Position numbers and translations under genes: made by a program. Positions 52,867-61,522 of a DNA stretch of 64,000 nt are shown one piece after another. The notes beneath the pieces are model-generated. The model saw only the letters and a list, made by a program, of their open reading frames with translations, made no database searches and had not been told where the DNA came from. Source of the DNA: an uncultured Acidobacteriaceae bacterium (GTDB lineage Bacteria > Acidobacteriota > Terriglobia > Terriglobales > Acidobacteriaceae); contig CAIKND010000167.1 of NCBI GenBank assembly GCA_903828675.1, positions 22,303-86,302 on the forward strand, in the 5' to 3' direction. The first letter of the stretch is position 1, and every line of letters starts with the position of its first letter.

Positions 52867-53739
52867 GTGAGTACTTCCCAATCCGTAACACCTGCTGCTG
52901 ATGGCTTGATCGATATCTCCATCGCCCATAGCCCCGACTCCGATGACGCCTTCATGTTTTATGGCTTGGCAACCAATAAGGTCCGCGTCCCCGGCTATCG
53001 TTTTTCACACACCCTTTGCGACATCGAGACCCTGAACATGCGCGCCCGCGACGAGGCTTTCTTCGACGTCAGCGCCATCAGCTTCCACGCCTATCCTTCA
53101 GTGCAAAAGGACTACACCCTTATGGGATGCGGCGGCAGCGTTGGTGAAGGATACGGTCCCATGATCGTCTCCAGCCGCAAGCTGTCTCTGGACGATGTCA
53201 GCAAGATGAAGATCGCAGTCCCCGGAACGCTCACCACCGCCTATCTCGCGCTCAAAATCTTCAATCCCAACATCCAGACTGAGGTTGTGCCCTTCGATCA
53301 GATCATTCCGGCGATTCTGGCCGGGACCTATGACGCCGGGCTCATCATCCACGAGGGCCAGCTCACCTACTCCTCCGACGGCCTCTACAAGGTCCTGGAT
53401 CTGGGCGTCTGGTGGCGCGAAACAACTGGCTTGGTTCTCCCCTTGGGCGGCAACGCCATTCGCCGCTCGCTGGGCGCTGAAAAGCACAAAATCATCTCCA
53501 AGGCTCTGCGCGACAGCATTCAGCACGCCCTCGACCACCGCGAACAGGCTCTGGAATACGCCATGCAGTTTGCTCGCGACCTGGATGTCAGTCTGGCCAG
53601 CCGCTTTGTAAGCATGTATGTCAACGACCGCACCCTCGACTACGGCCCGGACGGCCGCCAGGCGATTCGCAAGCTGCTCGACCTGGGCTACGAGCGCGGC
53701 GTTATCTCCATCGCGCCTCAGGTGGACTTCGTAGACTAG
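52867..53739 (+). CDS. mqnD: 1,4-dihydroxy-6-naphthoate synthase MqnD (futalosine menaquinone pathway)
   Basis: The 290-residue protein starts at a GTG. IAHSPDSDDAFMFYGL near residues 19-34 matches the MqnD start (SPCPND-type). YTLMGCGGSVGEGYGPMIVS (about 80-100) and IHEGQLTYSSDGLYKVLDLGVWW (about 160-182) follow, with a periplasmic-binding-protein-like fold but no signal peptide. MqnD converts cyclic dehypoxanthine futalosine to 1,4-dihydroxy-6-naphthoate. Its presence implies that menaquinone is made by the futalosine route; the other mqn genes are not in this window. Confidence 0.9.
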   Translation: MSTSQSVTPAADGLIDISIAHSPDSDDAFMFYGLATNKVRVPGYRFSHTLCDIETLNMRARDEAFFDVSAISFHAYPSVQKDYTLMGCGGSVGEGYGPMIVSSRKLSLDDVSKMKIAVPGTLTTAYLALKIFNPNIQTEVVPFDQIIPAILAGTYDAGLIIHEGQLTYSSDGLYKVLDLGVWWRETTGLVLPLGGNAIRRSLGAEKHKIISKALRDSIQHALDHREQALEYAMQFARDLDVSLASRFVSMYVNDRTLDYGPDGRQAIRKLLDLGYERGVISIAPQVDFVD

Positions 53740-53937
53740 TCCCCTTTCGCTAAAGCACCCAATCCGCCTGTTGCCGGACCAGCATAACGTCCTCCGGTAT
53801 CGGGCGGTAAATTTTTATGCGGTACCTTCGGTGCCAGCATCACAAGTAAAGGTCATTGATATAACCCAAAAGTGGGTTACTGCTTTCTGAATTTTTTCTA
53901 ATCTAAGCCGATGCATCCAGCAGGGAGATATTCCAGG

Positions 53938-54927
53938 ATGCTCGCTAAAACCCTTCCCACGTTCTTGCTCGCATCGCCCGAGCCCGCTCTTCTGGCAGCC
54001 ATTGAACCGGTTCTGCTGGCAGCAGGGGCACAGGTCGAGATCGTGCTGTCTGCCCACGCGGCGCTTGCCTCGTTAATTGCGCGCAACACGCCCAGTCTGG
54101 CATTGCTCGATACCAACCTGCCTGGGATGGAAATTGGGCAGTTGCTGGCGGCGGCTCGCGCCGGAACCAGCGGCAAAGGCTTCCCGATAGTCCTCATTTC
54201 CGACTGTGTAACCGAGGAATGGAAAGACCGCCTGGCTGAAGGCGTTATCGACGATTTGTTGCCGCGTGCCGTCGAGACCTCCTACTGGCAGTTCCGGATC
54301 GACCAGGTGCTTCGCAACCATCGCCTCACTTGCGAACTGGAGATGCTGCGCGAGGCTACGACCCTGAACGCGCAACTGGACCGGCTCACCGGCTTGTATA
54401 ACCGTGAAGCCATCCTCGCCATGCTGTTTCGCGAGACCGATCGAGTGCAACGGATGAACGGCTCACTCTGCCTCATCCTGCTGGACATAGACGACTTTGG
54501 CCACTGGAACTCGCGCCTCGGTGCGGATGTCTGCGACGATCTGCTCTGCCAGGTCGCAGGCCGGATAGCGCGCCTCTTGCGCAGCTACGATCTGCTGGGC
54601 AGACCGGGAATGGATGAGCTCCTGCTGGTGCTGCCAGGATGTAGCAACCTGAATACCCTGATGCTGGCGGAGCGGCTCCGCCAAGAGGTCTTCAGCGTGC
54701 CGTTTCGTACGGGTGGAGAGTCGATCCGGCTTTCAGCGTGCTTCGGGCTTGCGTCCAGCCAAGGCCGCTCTCCGGTGGTGGTCCTGCGCGAGGCGGAACA
54801 AGCTTTGCACTGGGCCAAGGCCGCGGGGCCAGAGTCCATCCAGTGCTTCGGAGATTCGCACCGGAGTTCTCGCGCAGCTGTAACCTTCCTGTCTCCAACC
54901 TCAGGGGATGAGTTGCTGGCCTGGTAG
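53938..54927 (+). CDS. Receiver-like plus degenerate GGDEF-domain protein
   Basis: The ATG at 53938 has GGGAG nine bases upstream and is preferred to 53911. The 329-residue product has a receiver-like domain (about 8-125, ALLDTNLPGME around the acceptor aspartate). A short helix leads into a GGDEF-fold domain (about 155-320) with DRLTGLYNREAIL and LILLDIDDFGHWNSRLG. The signature is GMDEL, so the second catalytic-loop Gly and the Phe are replaced, which usually abolishes cyclase activity. The inhibitory-site RxxD (RSYD) is present five residues before. It may be a c-di-GMP-binding effector rather than a synthase. Confidence 0.85.
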   Translation: MLAKTLPTFLLASPEPALLAAIEPVLLAAGAQVEIVLSAHAALASLIARNTPSLALLDTNLPGMEIGQLLAAARAGTSGKGFPIVLISDCVTEEWKDRLAEGVIDDLLPRAVETSYWQFRIDQVLRNHRLTCELEMLREATTLNAQLDRLTGLYNREAILAMLFRETDRVQRMNGSLCLILLDIDDFGHWNSRLGADVCDDLLCQVAGRIARLLRSYDLLGRPGMDELLLVLPGCSNLNTLMLAERLRQEVFSVPFRTGGESIRLSACFGLASSQGRSPVVVLREAEQALHWAKAAGPESIQCFGDSHRSSRAAVTFLSPTSGDELLAW

Positions 54928-54998
54928 AGAGCGCGGATGGAACCTTATGAAGATAGTTCGCGCGCTCGGGCGCCAAAAGACAACTTGAACACCCGGCT

Positions 54999-56249
54999 CT
55001 ATTTTTCTGTCTTCGACTCGGCCGTGGCAGTCTCCATTTCGAGTCCCAGAAACTCCTGGAAGACTTCGTTCGAGAGCAGTTGCCCTTCCGCGGTCAGCCG
55101 GACCGTTTTGCCGCTTGACGTAAGCAGGCCGCTCTCCACCTGGCGCTTTACCACTTCCATCGCCGCAGCCACCATCACCGGGCCGAACTCACGCTTCAGC
55201 GCCGCCACCTTGACTCCGGCATTCAGCCGCAGGCCCACAAACCAGGCCTCCTCGTGCTGCCGCGCGGCAGAGAGCCAGGCGGTTTCCACCGGTTGTGCGC
55301 CTTCAAGAAACGCAGTCAGATCGTCTGTGGTGGTGGACCGCAAAACGTATGGGGGTGCGCTGGCTCTGGCCTCATCAGCAACCGCGTGCAGCATCGAAGA
55401 CGCATCGAGGCCCAGCCCAAGATAGGGCCGGCGCTGCCAGTAGCGAAGATTGTGGCGGGAGGCAAAGCCCGGACGGCAGAAGTTCGATATCTCGTACTGG
55501 ATGAGCCCAGCAGCCGCCAACATCTCAATCGCCCGTCCGTACATCTGTGCAATGGAGTCGTCGCTGGGCACCAATTCTGCATGGTAGCGTGCGCCGCCAG
55601 AGAGCATTTCGCGCCCAAGACGGGAGTCCTCGTCCACCTCGAGCATGTAGACGCTGGCATGAGGAACGCCGGAATCGACCAAAATCTTCAGAGATTCATC
55701 CCAGGAGGCAAAGGTCTGCCCTGCAAGGCCGGCGATCAGGTCCACATTGAGGTTGGCGATTCCGGCAGCGCGCAGGCGGCGGATATCCTCAGCGACGATA
55801 GTCCGGTTGTGGAGCCGGCCGCTGGAGTGCGCCTCGGTATCGATGAAGGACTGCACCCCGAGGCTGACGCGGTTGACGCCCGAGGCTGCCAGCGCGGCGA
55901 GTGTCGAGTCAGCGAGTTGCGCGGGGGCGCACTCGACTGTGATCTCTGCGTCAGGATCGAAAGCGAATTGTTCCCTCATCGCCGCGAAGAGCCTATCCAA
56001 CAGCTCGGGAGCCAGCAGGCTGGGAGTCCCTCCGCCCAGGTAGACAGTATCCACACTGCGCGGCAGTTCCAAGCCCATTTGATCCGCCCACTGGCCGGCG
56101 GCGCCAAGATCCTGAATCACCCGGTCTACATAGCGCGCGTGCTCGCTCGCAGGATAGACTCCCGAAGCGAAGTTGCAGTAGGTACACTTCGACCTGCAGA
56201 AGGGAATGGAGAGGTAGAGGCCGAGCGCGTCGTCGCGGAGACCGGTCAT
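54999..56249 (-). CDS. hemW: Radical-SAM heme chaperone HemW (HemN-like)
   Basis: The 416-residue protein has the radical-SAM cluster motif CRSKCTYCNF near residues 18-27; Phe after the third Cys pair is typical of HemW rather than coproporphyrinogen oxidase HemN, which has a fourth Cys. Other HemW-like segments are VYLGGGTPSLL (about 69-79), NRVSLGVQSF (about 125-134) and YEISNFCRPGFASRHNLRYWQ. A HemN C-terminal domain completes it. It probably delivers heme to target proteins. It converges with the GGDEF gene and is divergent from the metallophosphoesterase. Confidence 0.92.
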   Translation of the reverse strand: MTGLRDDALGLYLSIPFCRSKCTYCNFASGVYPASEHARYVDRVIQDLGAAGQWADQMGLELPRSVDTVYLGGGTPSLLAPELLDRLFAAMREQFAFDPDAEITVECAPAQLADSTLAALAASGVNRVSLGVQSFIDTEAHSSGRLHNRTIVAEDIRRLRAAGIANLNVDLIAGLAGQTFASWDESLKILVDSGVPHASVYMLEVDEDSRLGREMLSGGARYHAELVPSDDSIAQMYGRAIEMLAAAGLIQYEISNFCRPGFASRHNLRYWQRRPYLGLGLDASSMLHAVADEARASAPPYVLRSTTTDDLTAFLEGAQPVETAWLSAARQHEEAWFVGLRLNAGVKVAALKREFGPVMVAAAMEVVKRQVESGLLTSSGKTVRLTAEGQLLSNEVFQEFLGLEMETATAESKTEK

Positions 56250-56338
56250 GAGTTGATTGTTTCATGGGTGGAGGCCGACTTCACGGTTAACAAACCGTAT
56301 ACCCGCTCATGCAATCATTAAGGGGAGGAGATTCCCGT

Positions 56339-57460
56339 TTGAAATTATGGCCTGTTGCAGGCATTTTAGTGGTCCAGGTGTCGCTGTCTCTCGCCCACTG
56401 GTTCATCTATGACACCCTAATCTTTTTCGGGGGCAATCTGAGCCCGGCCACCGTTCTTGCCCTGCGGGTCGCGCTCACCCTGCTGGCCTTCAGTTTCATG
56501 GTCGGTGCGCTACTCAGCTTCAAATTCTCAAACCTGCTGGTCGAGCTCATCTATAAAGTGGCGGCTGTGTGGCTGGGATTCCTCAACTTCTTTTTCGTGG
56601 CGGCCTGCCTCAGTTGGCTGGCCTGGTATGCACTACTGGCTACAGAACTTGGCGCAAATCCGCCTGCGGCCCGGCACTTCATTGGCGTCGGCTTTTTCGC
56701 CCTGGCCCTTCTGGCCGGCATCTACGGCCTGCTCAACGCGCGCTGGATCAGGGTGCGGCGTATCCCGGTGATATTGCCGGGGCTTCCCGAGTCCTGGCGT
56801 GGACGCTCCGGGGTTCTGCTCAGCGATCTTCATCTGGGCCACGTCAACGGCCAACAGTTCACCCGGCGCATTGTGGACCTGGCCGCCAGCCTCAATCCGG
56901 ACATCGTCTTCATTCCAGGCGACCTTTTTGATGGCAGCAAGGTCGATCCAAACTACCTTGCCGCCCCGTTCACAGACCTGACGCCGCCCTTGGGAATCTT
57001 CTTTGCCACTGGAAACCACGACGAATTTGGCGGCATGAGGCTCTATGCGGAGGCGATGAAAGGCGCGGGCATCCGGGTTCTTACCAATGAGCGGGTGACC
57101 GTGGATGGACTGCACATTGTGGGCGTGACATTTGCCAATTCGACAGATCCAATCAGCCTGCGCGCCAGTCTGGAGGGCCTTCGCCCTGACTCCGGCGAGG
57201 CCAGCATCCTGTTGAATCACATGCCCAGCCGATTGCCAATCGTGGAGCAGGCCGGGGTGTCCCTCCAACTGTCTGGCCATACCCACGGCGGACAGATGTT
57301 TCCTTTTAACTGGATGACACGACGGGTCTTCGGCCGGTTCACGTATGGCCTGCAACAGTTCGGCGCGCTGCAGGTGTACACATCGAGCGGAGCAGGTACT
57401 TGGGGACCTCCCATGCGGGTGGGTACCCACCCAGAGATTGTGTTGCTCGAGTTCGAGTAG
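56339..57460 (+). CDS. Membrane-anchored metallophosphoesterase (YkuE/YaeI-like)
   Basis: The frame opens at an ATG 56309 without a ribosome site, but a TTG at 56339 has GGGGAGGAG eight bases upstream and begins the first membrane helix, so I use it. The 373-residue protein has four to five N-terminal helices (about 1-150) and then a calcineurin-like phosphoesterase domain. The domain shows VLLSDLHLGHVNG, FIPGDLFDG, FATGNHDEFGG, LLNHMPS and LSGHTHGGQMFPF with the usual two-metal ligands (DxH, GDx, GNHD, GHTH). YkuE-like enzymes act on phospholipid headgroups or related phosphoesters at the membrane. The substrate is unknown. Confidence 0.93.
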   Translation: MKLWPVAGILVVQVSLSLAHWFIYDTLIFFGGNLSPATVLALRVALTLLAFSFMVGALLSFKFSNLLVELIYKVAAVWLGFLNFFFVAACLSWLAWYALLATELGANPPAARHFIGVGFFALALLAGIYGLLNARWIRVRRIPVILPGLPESWRGRSGVLLSDLHLGHVNGQQFTRRIVDLAASLNPDIVFIPGDLFDGSKVDPNYLAAPFTDLTPPLGIFFATGNHDEFGGMRLYAEAMKGAGIRVLTNERVTVDGLHIVGVTFANSTDPISLRASLEGLRPDSGEASILLNHMPSRLPIVEQAGVSLQLSGHTHGGQMFPFNWMTRRVFGRFTYGLQQFGALQVYTSSGAGTWGPPMRVGTHPEIVLLEFE

Positions 57461-57522
57461 CCGTGTTCTCATGGTTCTTCTGTTTTTTGAATTGGTTTCG
57501 GGATTCGAAAAGAGGACGAACC

Positions 57523-59700
57523 ATGTGGCATATCAGCAAGCGCCTTCTCGTACTGATGACGATAGCAGCGGCTTTGGCGTCCGGCGCGATGACCGCACAA
57601 CGAGCCGGCCAGAGCGCGAAGTTCACGCCCGACTTGAACTTTTCCACGGTGCTATACGGCGCGGCCTACTACAACGAGTACATGCCTGGGGACCAGGTCG
57701 CACGCCTGGACAAAGACGTAGCCCTGATGAAGGCCGCAGGCCTGAACGTGGTGCGTATGGGCGAGTCGACCTGGAGCCTTTGGGAACCCGAGGACGGGCG
57801 CTTTGAGTACGCATGGATGGACCGCGTTGTGGATGCCATGGGTAGGGCTGGGATCAAGGTCATTCTGGGCACGCCGACCTACTCGATTCCAGCGTGGATG
57901 GCGCATCAGCACCCAGAGGTTCTGGCGCGTCGCATGAACGGCGGCATCTTTGGTGGACCGGGGATAGAGAACTCCTACGGAATGCGGCAGAACATGGATA
58001 CGGATTCACCGGCTTATCGCTTCTATGCGGAACGGTTGATCCGGCACATCGTTGCTCACTATAAGGACAACCCCACCGTCATCGGCTGGCAACTCGATAA
58101 CGAGACATCCAGCTACGACGCGGCCAATAACGACGTCTTCATCGGCTTCCAGCATTATCTCGAAAAGAAGTTTGTCACCCCCGAGGCTCTTAGCAAGGCT
58201 TGGTTCCTTAATTATTGGGGCGAAGACCTGCACACCTGGGAAGATCTGCCCACGCGCGACGGCGCGCAGAGCACCGGGTACAAGCTGGAGTGGAGCCGCT
58301 GGAGCCAGATGCGGGTGACGGATTTTCTGCACTGGCAGGCGGCGCTGGTGCGCGAGTGCGTGGGGCCCACCCAATTTGTGACAACCGACTTTGGTGGCAT
58401 GATGCGGCACGACGTGAACGAGGAGGCGATCTCCACAGCGCTCGACATTCCAGCCGACAATGTTTACCACGGAACACAGGATCATTTTGACGGCTCCGTG
58501 CAGTCTATCCAGGAAGACTTTTCGCGATCGCTGAAGCATTCGAACTTCCTGATTACCGAGACCAACGCACAAAGCACGGATTGGAGCTCGGCATTTCAGT
58601 TCCCGCCGTACGACGGGCAAATGCGCGAGGATGTATACACGCATCTGTCGAATGGCGCCAATATGGTGGAGTACTGGCACTGGGCATCGATCGCGGCCAA
58701 TCAGGAAACATATTGGAAAGGCGTGCTGTCACACGATCTTGAGCCAAACCGCGCGTATGCGGAGGTAAGCCGAACTGCGCATGAGCTGGAAAAGATTGGA
58801 CCGCGGCTGGTGGGATTGCAAATCAAGAACGATGTGGCGATTCTCTGGAGCCGTGACTCGGCCAACGCCATCGGCTTCATGCCGTTTACGTCCAACGCGT
58901 CGATGCCCTGGCTACCCGGACAAACGACGGCTACATACGACTCTCTGGTGAAGCAGCTTCACAAGTCGCTCTATGACTTGAATGTTGGCGCCGATTTCGT
59001 GTTTCCGACAACCACGGACTTCTCGGCATACAAGCTGCTGATTGTCCCTGCGCTTTATATCTCAGACGATGCGCTGCTACAAAGGATTTCGGACTACGTG
59101 AAGAACGGCGGGCACGTTGTAATGACGTTCAAGAGCGGATTCGCGAATGAAAATTCCGCGGTTCGCTGGGTTCGCGCACCGGGACCACTGCGCGAGGCCG
59201 CCGGCTTCAACTATCAGGAGTTCTCAAACCTGGAGAAGCCCCTGGGGCTTAAGGGCGATCCGTTCCATGCGGGCGCTGCGAATCAGGTCAGCTACTGGGC
59301 GGAGTTCCTGATGCCAGAGCACGCAAAGGCGCTTGCCTATTACGACCATCCCTTCTTTGGAAAGTGGCCGGCGATTACCGAAAATGAATTTGGCGGGGGC
59401 ACTCTGTTGTATGAAGGAACCTATCTGACCGACGGGCTGCAAACCGCGTTGCTGAAGGGCGAGTTGGCAAAGATCGGGCTGACTGGACCGGACCAGCAAC
59501 TGCCAGCTTCAATTCATGTGCAACACGGCGTAAACCGGCTGGGCAAGCGACTGCACTACTACTTCAACTATTCAGGCGCGGACGTGAAGGTAAGCTACGC
59601 CTACGGTGCGGGAACGAATCTGCTGGATGGGAAGGCCGTGACAAAGGCGGCGGCGTTGACGCTTGGACCGTGGGATTTGGCTATTATTGAAGAACCATAA
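57523..59700 (+). CDS. Secreted beta-galactosidase, GH42
   Basis: The ATG at 57523 has AGAGGA seven bases upstream, and a signal peptide (ending MTAQ) follows. The 725-residue product shows GH42 motifs: AAYYNEYMPGDQVARLDKDVALMKAAGLNVVRMGESTWSLWEP at the start of the barrel, acid/base Glu in IGWQLDNETSS (about 190), and nucleophile Glu in LITETNAQSTDW (about 340). A trimerisation-like domain (YKLLIVPALYISDD) and a C-terminal beta domain complete it. It releases beta-galactose from galactan or galactooligosaccharides, consistent with pectin side chains. It is followed 12 bases later by the malic enzyme gene, probably on the same transcript. Confidence 0.93.
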   Translation: MWHISKRLLVLMTIAAALASGAMTAQRAGQSAKFTPDLNFSTVLYGAAYYNEYMPGDQVARLDKDVALMKAAGLNVVRMGESTWSLWEPEDGRFEYAWMDRVVDAMGRAGIKVILGTPTYSIPAWMAHQHPEVLARRMNGGIFGGPGIENSYGMRQNMDTDSPAYRFYAERLIRHIVAHYKDNPTVIGWQLDNETSSYDAANNDVFIGFQHYLEKKFVTPEALSKAWFLNYWGEDLHTWEDLPTRDGAQSTGYKLEWSRWSQMRVTDFLHWQAALVRECVGPTQFVTTDFGGMMRHDVNEEAISTALDIPADNVYHGTQDHFDGSVQSIQEDFSRSLKHSNFLITETNAQSTDWSSAFQFPPYDGQMREDVYTHLSNGANMVEYWHWASIAANQETYWKGVLSHDLEPNRAYAEVSRTAHELEKIGPRLVGLQIKNDVAILWSRDSANAIGFMPFTSNASMPWLPGQTTATYDSLVKQLHKSLYDLNVGADFVFPTTTDFSAYKLLIVPALYISDDALLQRISDYVKNGGHVVMTFKSGFANENSAVRWVRAPGPLREAAGFNYQEFSNLEKPLGLKGDPFHAGAANQVSYWAEFLMPEHAKALAYYDHPFFGKWPAITENEFGGGTLLYEGTYLTDGLQTALLKGELAKIGLTGPDQQLPASIHVQHGVNRLGKRLHYYFNYSGADVKVSYAYGAGTNLLDGKAVTKAAALTLGPWDLAIIEEP

Positions 59701-59712
59701 GGAGAAGTTGGA

Positions 59713-61425
59713 TTGAGTGCAGATTCCCCCGCGCCAAAGCTAACCAGAAATGCCGTAGTTCGGACTCGACTTTCCGGGTTCGATTTGCTGATGAATCCGC
59801 GGCTCAACAAGGGCACCGCCTTCACGGAGGAAGAGCGCGACGCATTCGGGCTGCACGGCTTGTTGCCGCCTCATGTCGGCACGCTTGAAGATCAGCATGA
59901 ACGGCGGAAGATTGCGCTGGATCATCGCGACACGGCATTCGGCAAATACAACCTGATGCGCGATTTGCAGGACAACGATGAGACGCTGTTCTACTCGTTT
60001 ATTGCGCACCACATTGAAGAGTTGCTGCCGATTGTGTACACGCCTGTGGTGGGTGAGGGATGCCAGCGCTTCAGCGAGATCTGGCGCAAGCCGCGCGGAC
60101 TTTTCCTGAGTTACCCGAACCGGGACCGGATAGCGCAGATACTGGCCAATCCGCGGTATGACGACGTGCGCTGCATCGTGGTGAGCGATGGAGAACGCAT
60201 ACTTGGATTGGGAGACCAGGGCGCCGGTGGGATGGGAATTCCCATTGGAAAGATGGCTTTGTACACGGCGCTGGCGGGGATTCCTCCGGAGCATTGCCTG
60301 CCGGTGCTGCTGGATGTGGGCACCGACAACGAAACGCTGCTCAATGATCCTATCTATATTGGCTGGCAGCATAAGCGGGTGCGTGGGCAGGAATACGACG
60401 ATTTTGTGGAGTTGTTCGTCACCGCCGTGGAAAAGCGCTGGCCACACATTCTGCTGCAATGGGAAGACTTTGCAGGGGTGAATGCGGCGCGGCTTCTGGA
60501 ACGCTACCGGGACCGGCTGTGCACGTTCAACGACGACATTCAGGGCACCGCGGCCATTACGACCGCGACGCTGCTGGCCGCGGTGCATGCCACGGGGATT
60601 CCGCTGAGCGAGCAGACGATTGCGATGTTCGGCGCTGGGTCGGCCGGGATCGGCATCGTTGACCTGCTTGTAACCGCGATGAAAGAAGAGGGCTTGAGCG
60701 AGGAACTGGCGCGGAAGCGCATCTATGCCTTCAATCGCTACGGGTTGCTGATCGAGGGCGGCAAGGGGATTCGGCCGGGGCAGGAGGCGCTGGTGCGCAC
60801 GCGTGAAGATGTTGCCGGGTGGAACCTGACCGACGCGGACTCGATCTCGCTGCTCGATGTGGTGCGCAACGCGAAAGTGACGGTGCTGGCGGGGGTCTCA
60901 GCGCAGCCGGGCGCATTTACCGAGGAGATTGTGCGGGAGATGGCACGGCACATCGCGCGGCCGGTAATTTTCCCGCTGTCGAATCCTACGTCGGTTGCTG
61001 AGGCTACGCCTGCGGACCTGCTGCGGTGGACGGACGGCAGGGCGCTGGTGGGCACCGGTAGCCCCTTCGCTCCCGTTGAATTCAATGGCAAGCAGATTCG
61101 CATTGCGCAAGTGAATAACTCGTATATCTTTCCAGGGCTGGCGCTGGGAATTCTCGTTTCAAGCGCCCGGCGTGTGACGGATGGAATGATCATGGCCGCG
61201 GCCAAGACCCTGGCATCGCTGTCTCCGGCGCGCGAGGACAAAAGCGCACCGCTGTTACCGCCGATTGCCGACTCCCGCAAGGTGGGTTTGCTGGTGGGCG
61301 AGGCGGTTGCGCGGCAGGCGGTTGCTGACGGAGTGGCCGAAGGCGGCGGCGAAGAGAGCCTGCAGGAGAGACTCCGCGCGTATGTGTGGGAGCCGGTGTA
61401 TAAGCCCTATGAACGGCTGCTTTGA
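59713..61425 (+). CDS. maeA: NAD-dependent malic enzyme (oxaloacetate-decarboxylating)
   Basis: The start is a TTG at 59713 with AAGGAG eight bases upstream. The 570-residue enzyme is of the large SfcA/eukaryotic type. It shows LLPIVYTPVVGEGCQRFSEIWRKPRGLFLSY (about 95-125), VVSDGERILGLGDQGAGGMGIPIGK (about 155-180), QWEDFAGVNAARLLERYRDRLCTFNDDIQGTAA (about 250-285) and the NAD site AMFGAGSAGIGIVDLL (about 310). It oxidatively decarboxylates malate to pyruvate. It lies between a beta-galactosidase and a beta-glucosidase, suggesting expression during growth on plant sugars, but the arrangement may be fortuitous. Confidence 0.93.
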   Translation: MSADSPAPKLTRNAVVRTRLSGFDLLMNPRLNKGTAFTEEERDAFGLHGLLPPHVGTLEDQHERRKIALDHRDTAFGKYNLMRDLQDNDETLFYSFIAHHIEELLPIVYTPVVGEGCQRFSEIWRKPRGLFLSYPNRDRIAQILANPRYDDVRCIVVSDGERILGLGDQGAGGMGIPIGKMALYTALAGIPPEHCLPVLLDVGTDNETLLNDPIYIGWQHKRVRGQEYDDFVELFVTAVEKRWPHILLQWEDFAGVNAARLLERYRDRLCTFNDDIQGTAAITTATLLAAVHATGIPLSEQTIAMFGAGSAGIGIVDLLVTAMKEEGLSEELARKRIYAFNRYGLLIEGGKGIRPGQEALVRTREDVAGWNLTDADSISLLDVVRNAKVTVLAGVSAQPGAFTEEIVREMARHIARPVIFPLSNPTSVAEATPADLLRWTDGRALVGTGSPFAPVEFNGKQIRIAQVNNSYIFPGLALGILVSSARRVTDGMIMAAAKTLASLSPAREDKSAPLLPPIADSRKVGLLVGEAVARQAVADGVAEGGGEESLQERLRAYVWEPVYKPYERLL

Positions 61426-61522
61426 AACCCGGCTCGAAGTTGACAGGCAGTGTATTGAGCGTGTCCGCGCCTGCCTGGCCTGAATCAGAATGAATGAAAG
61501 CAAGATGTCTGAGAGGAACCTT

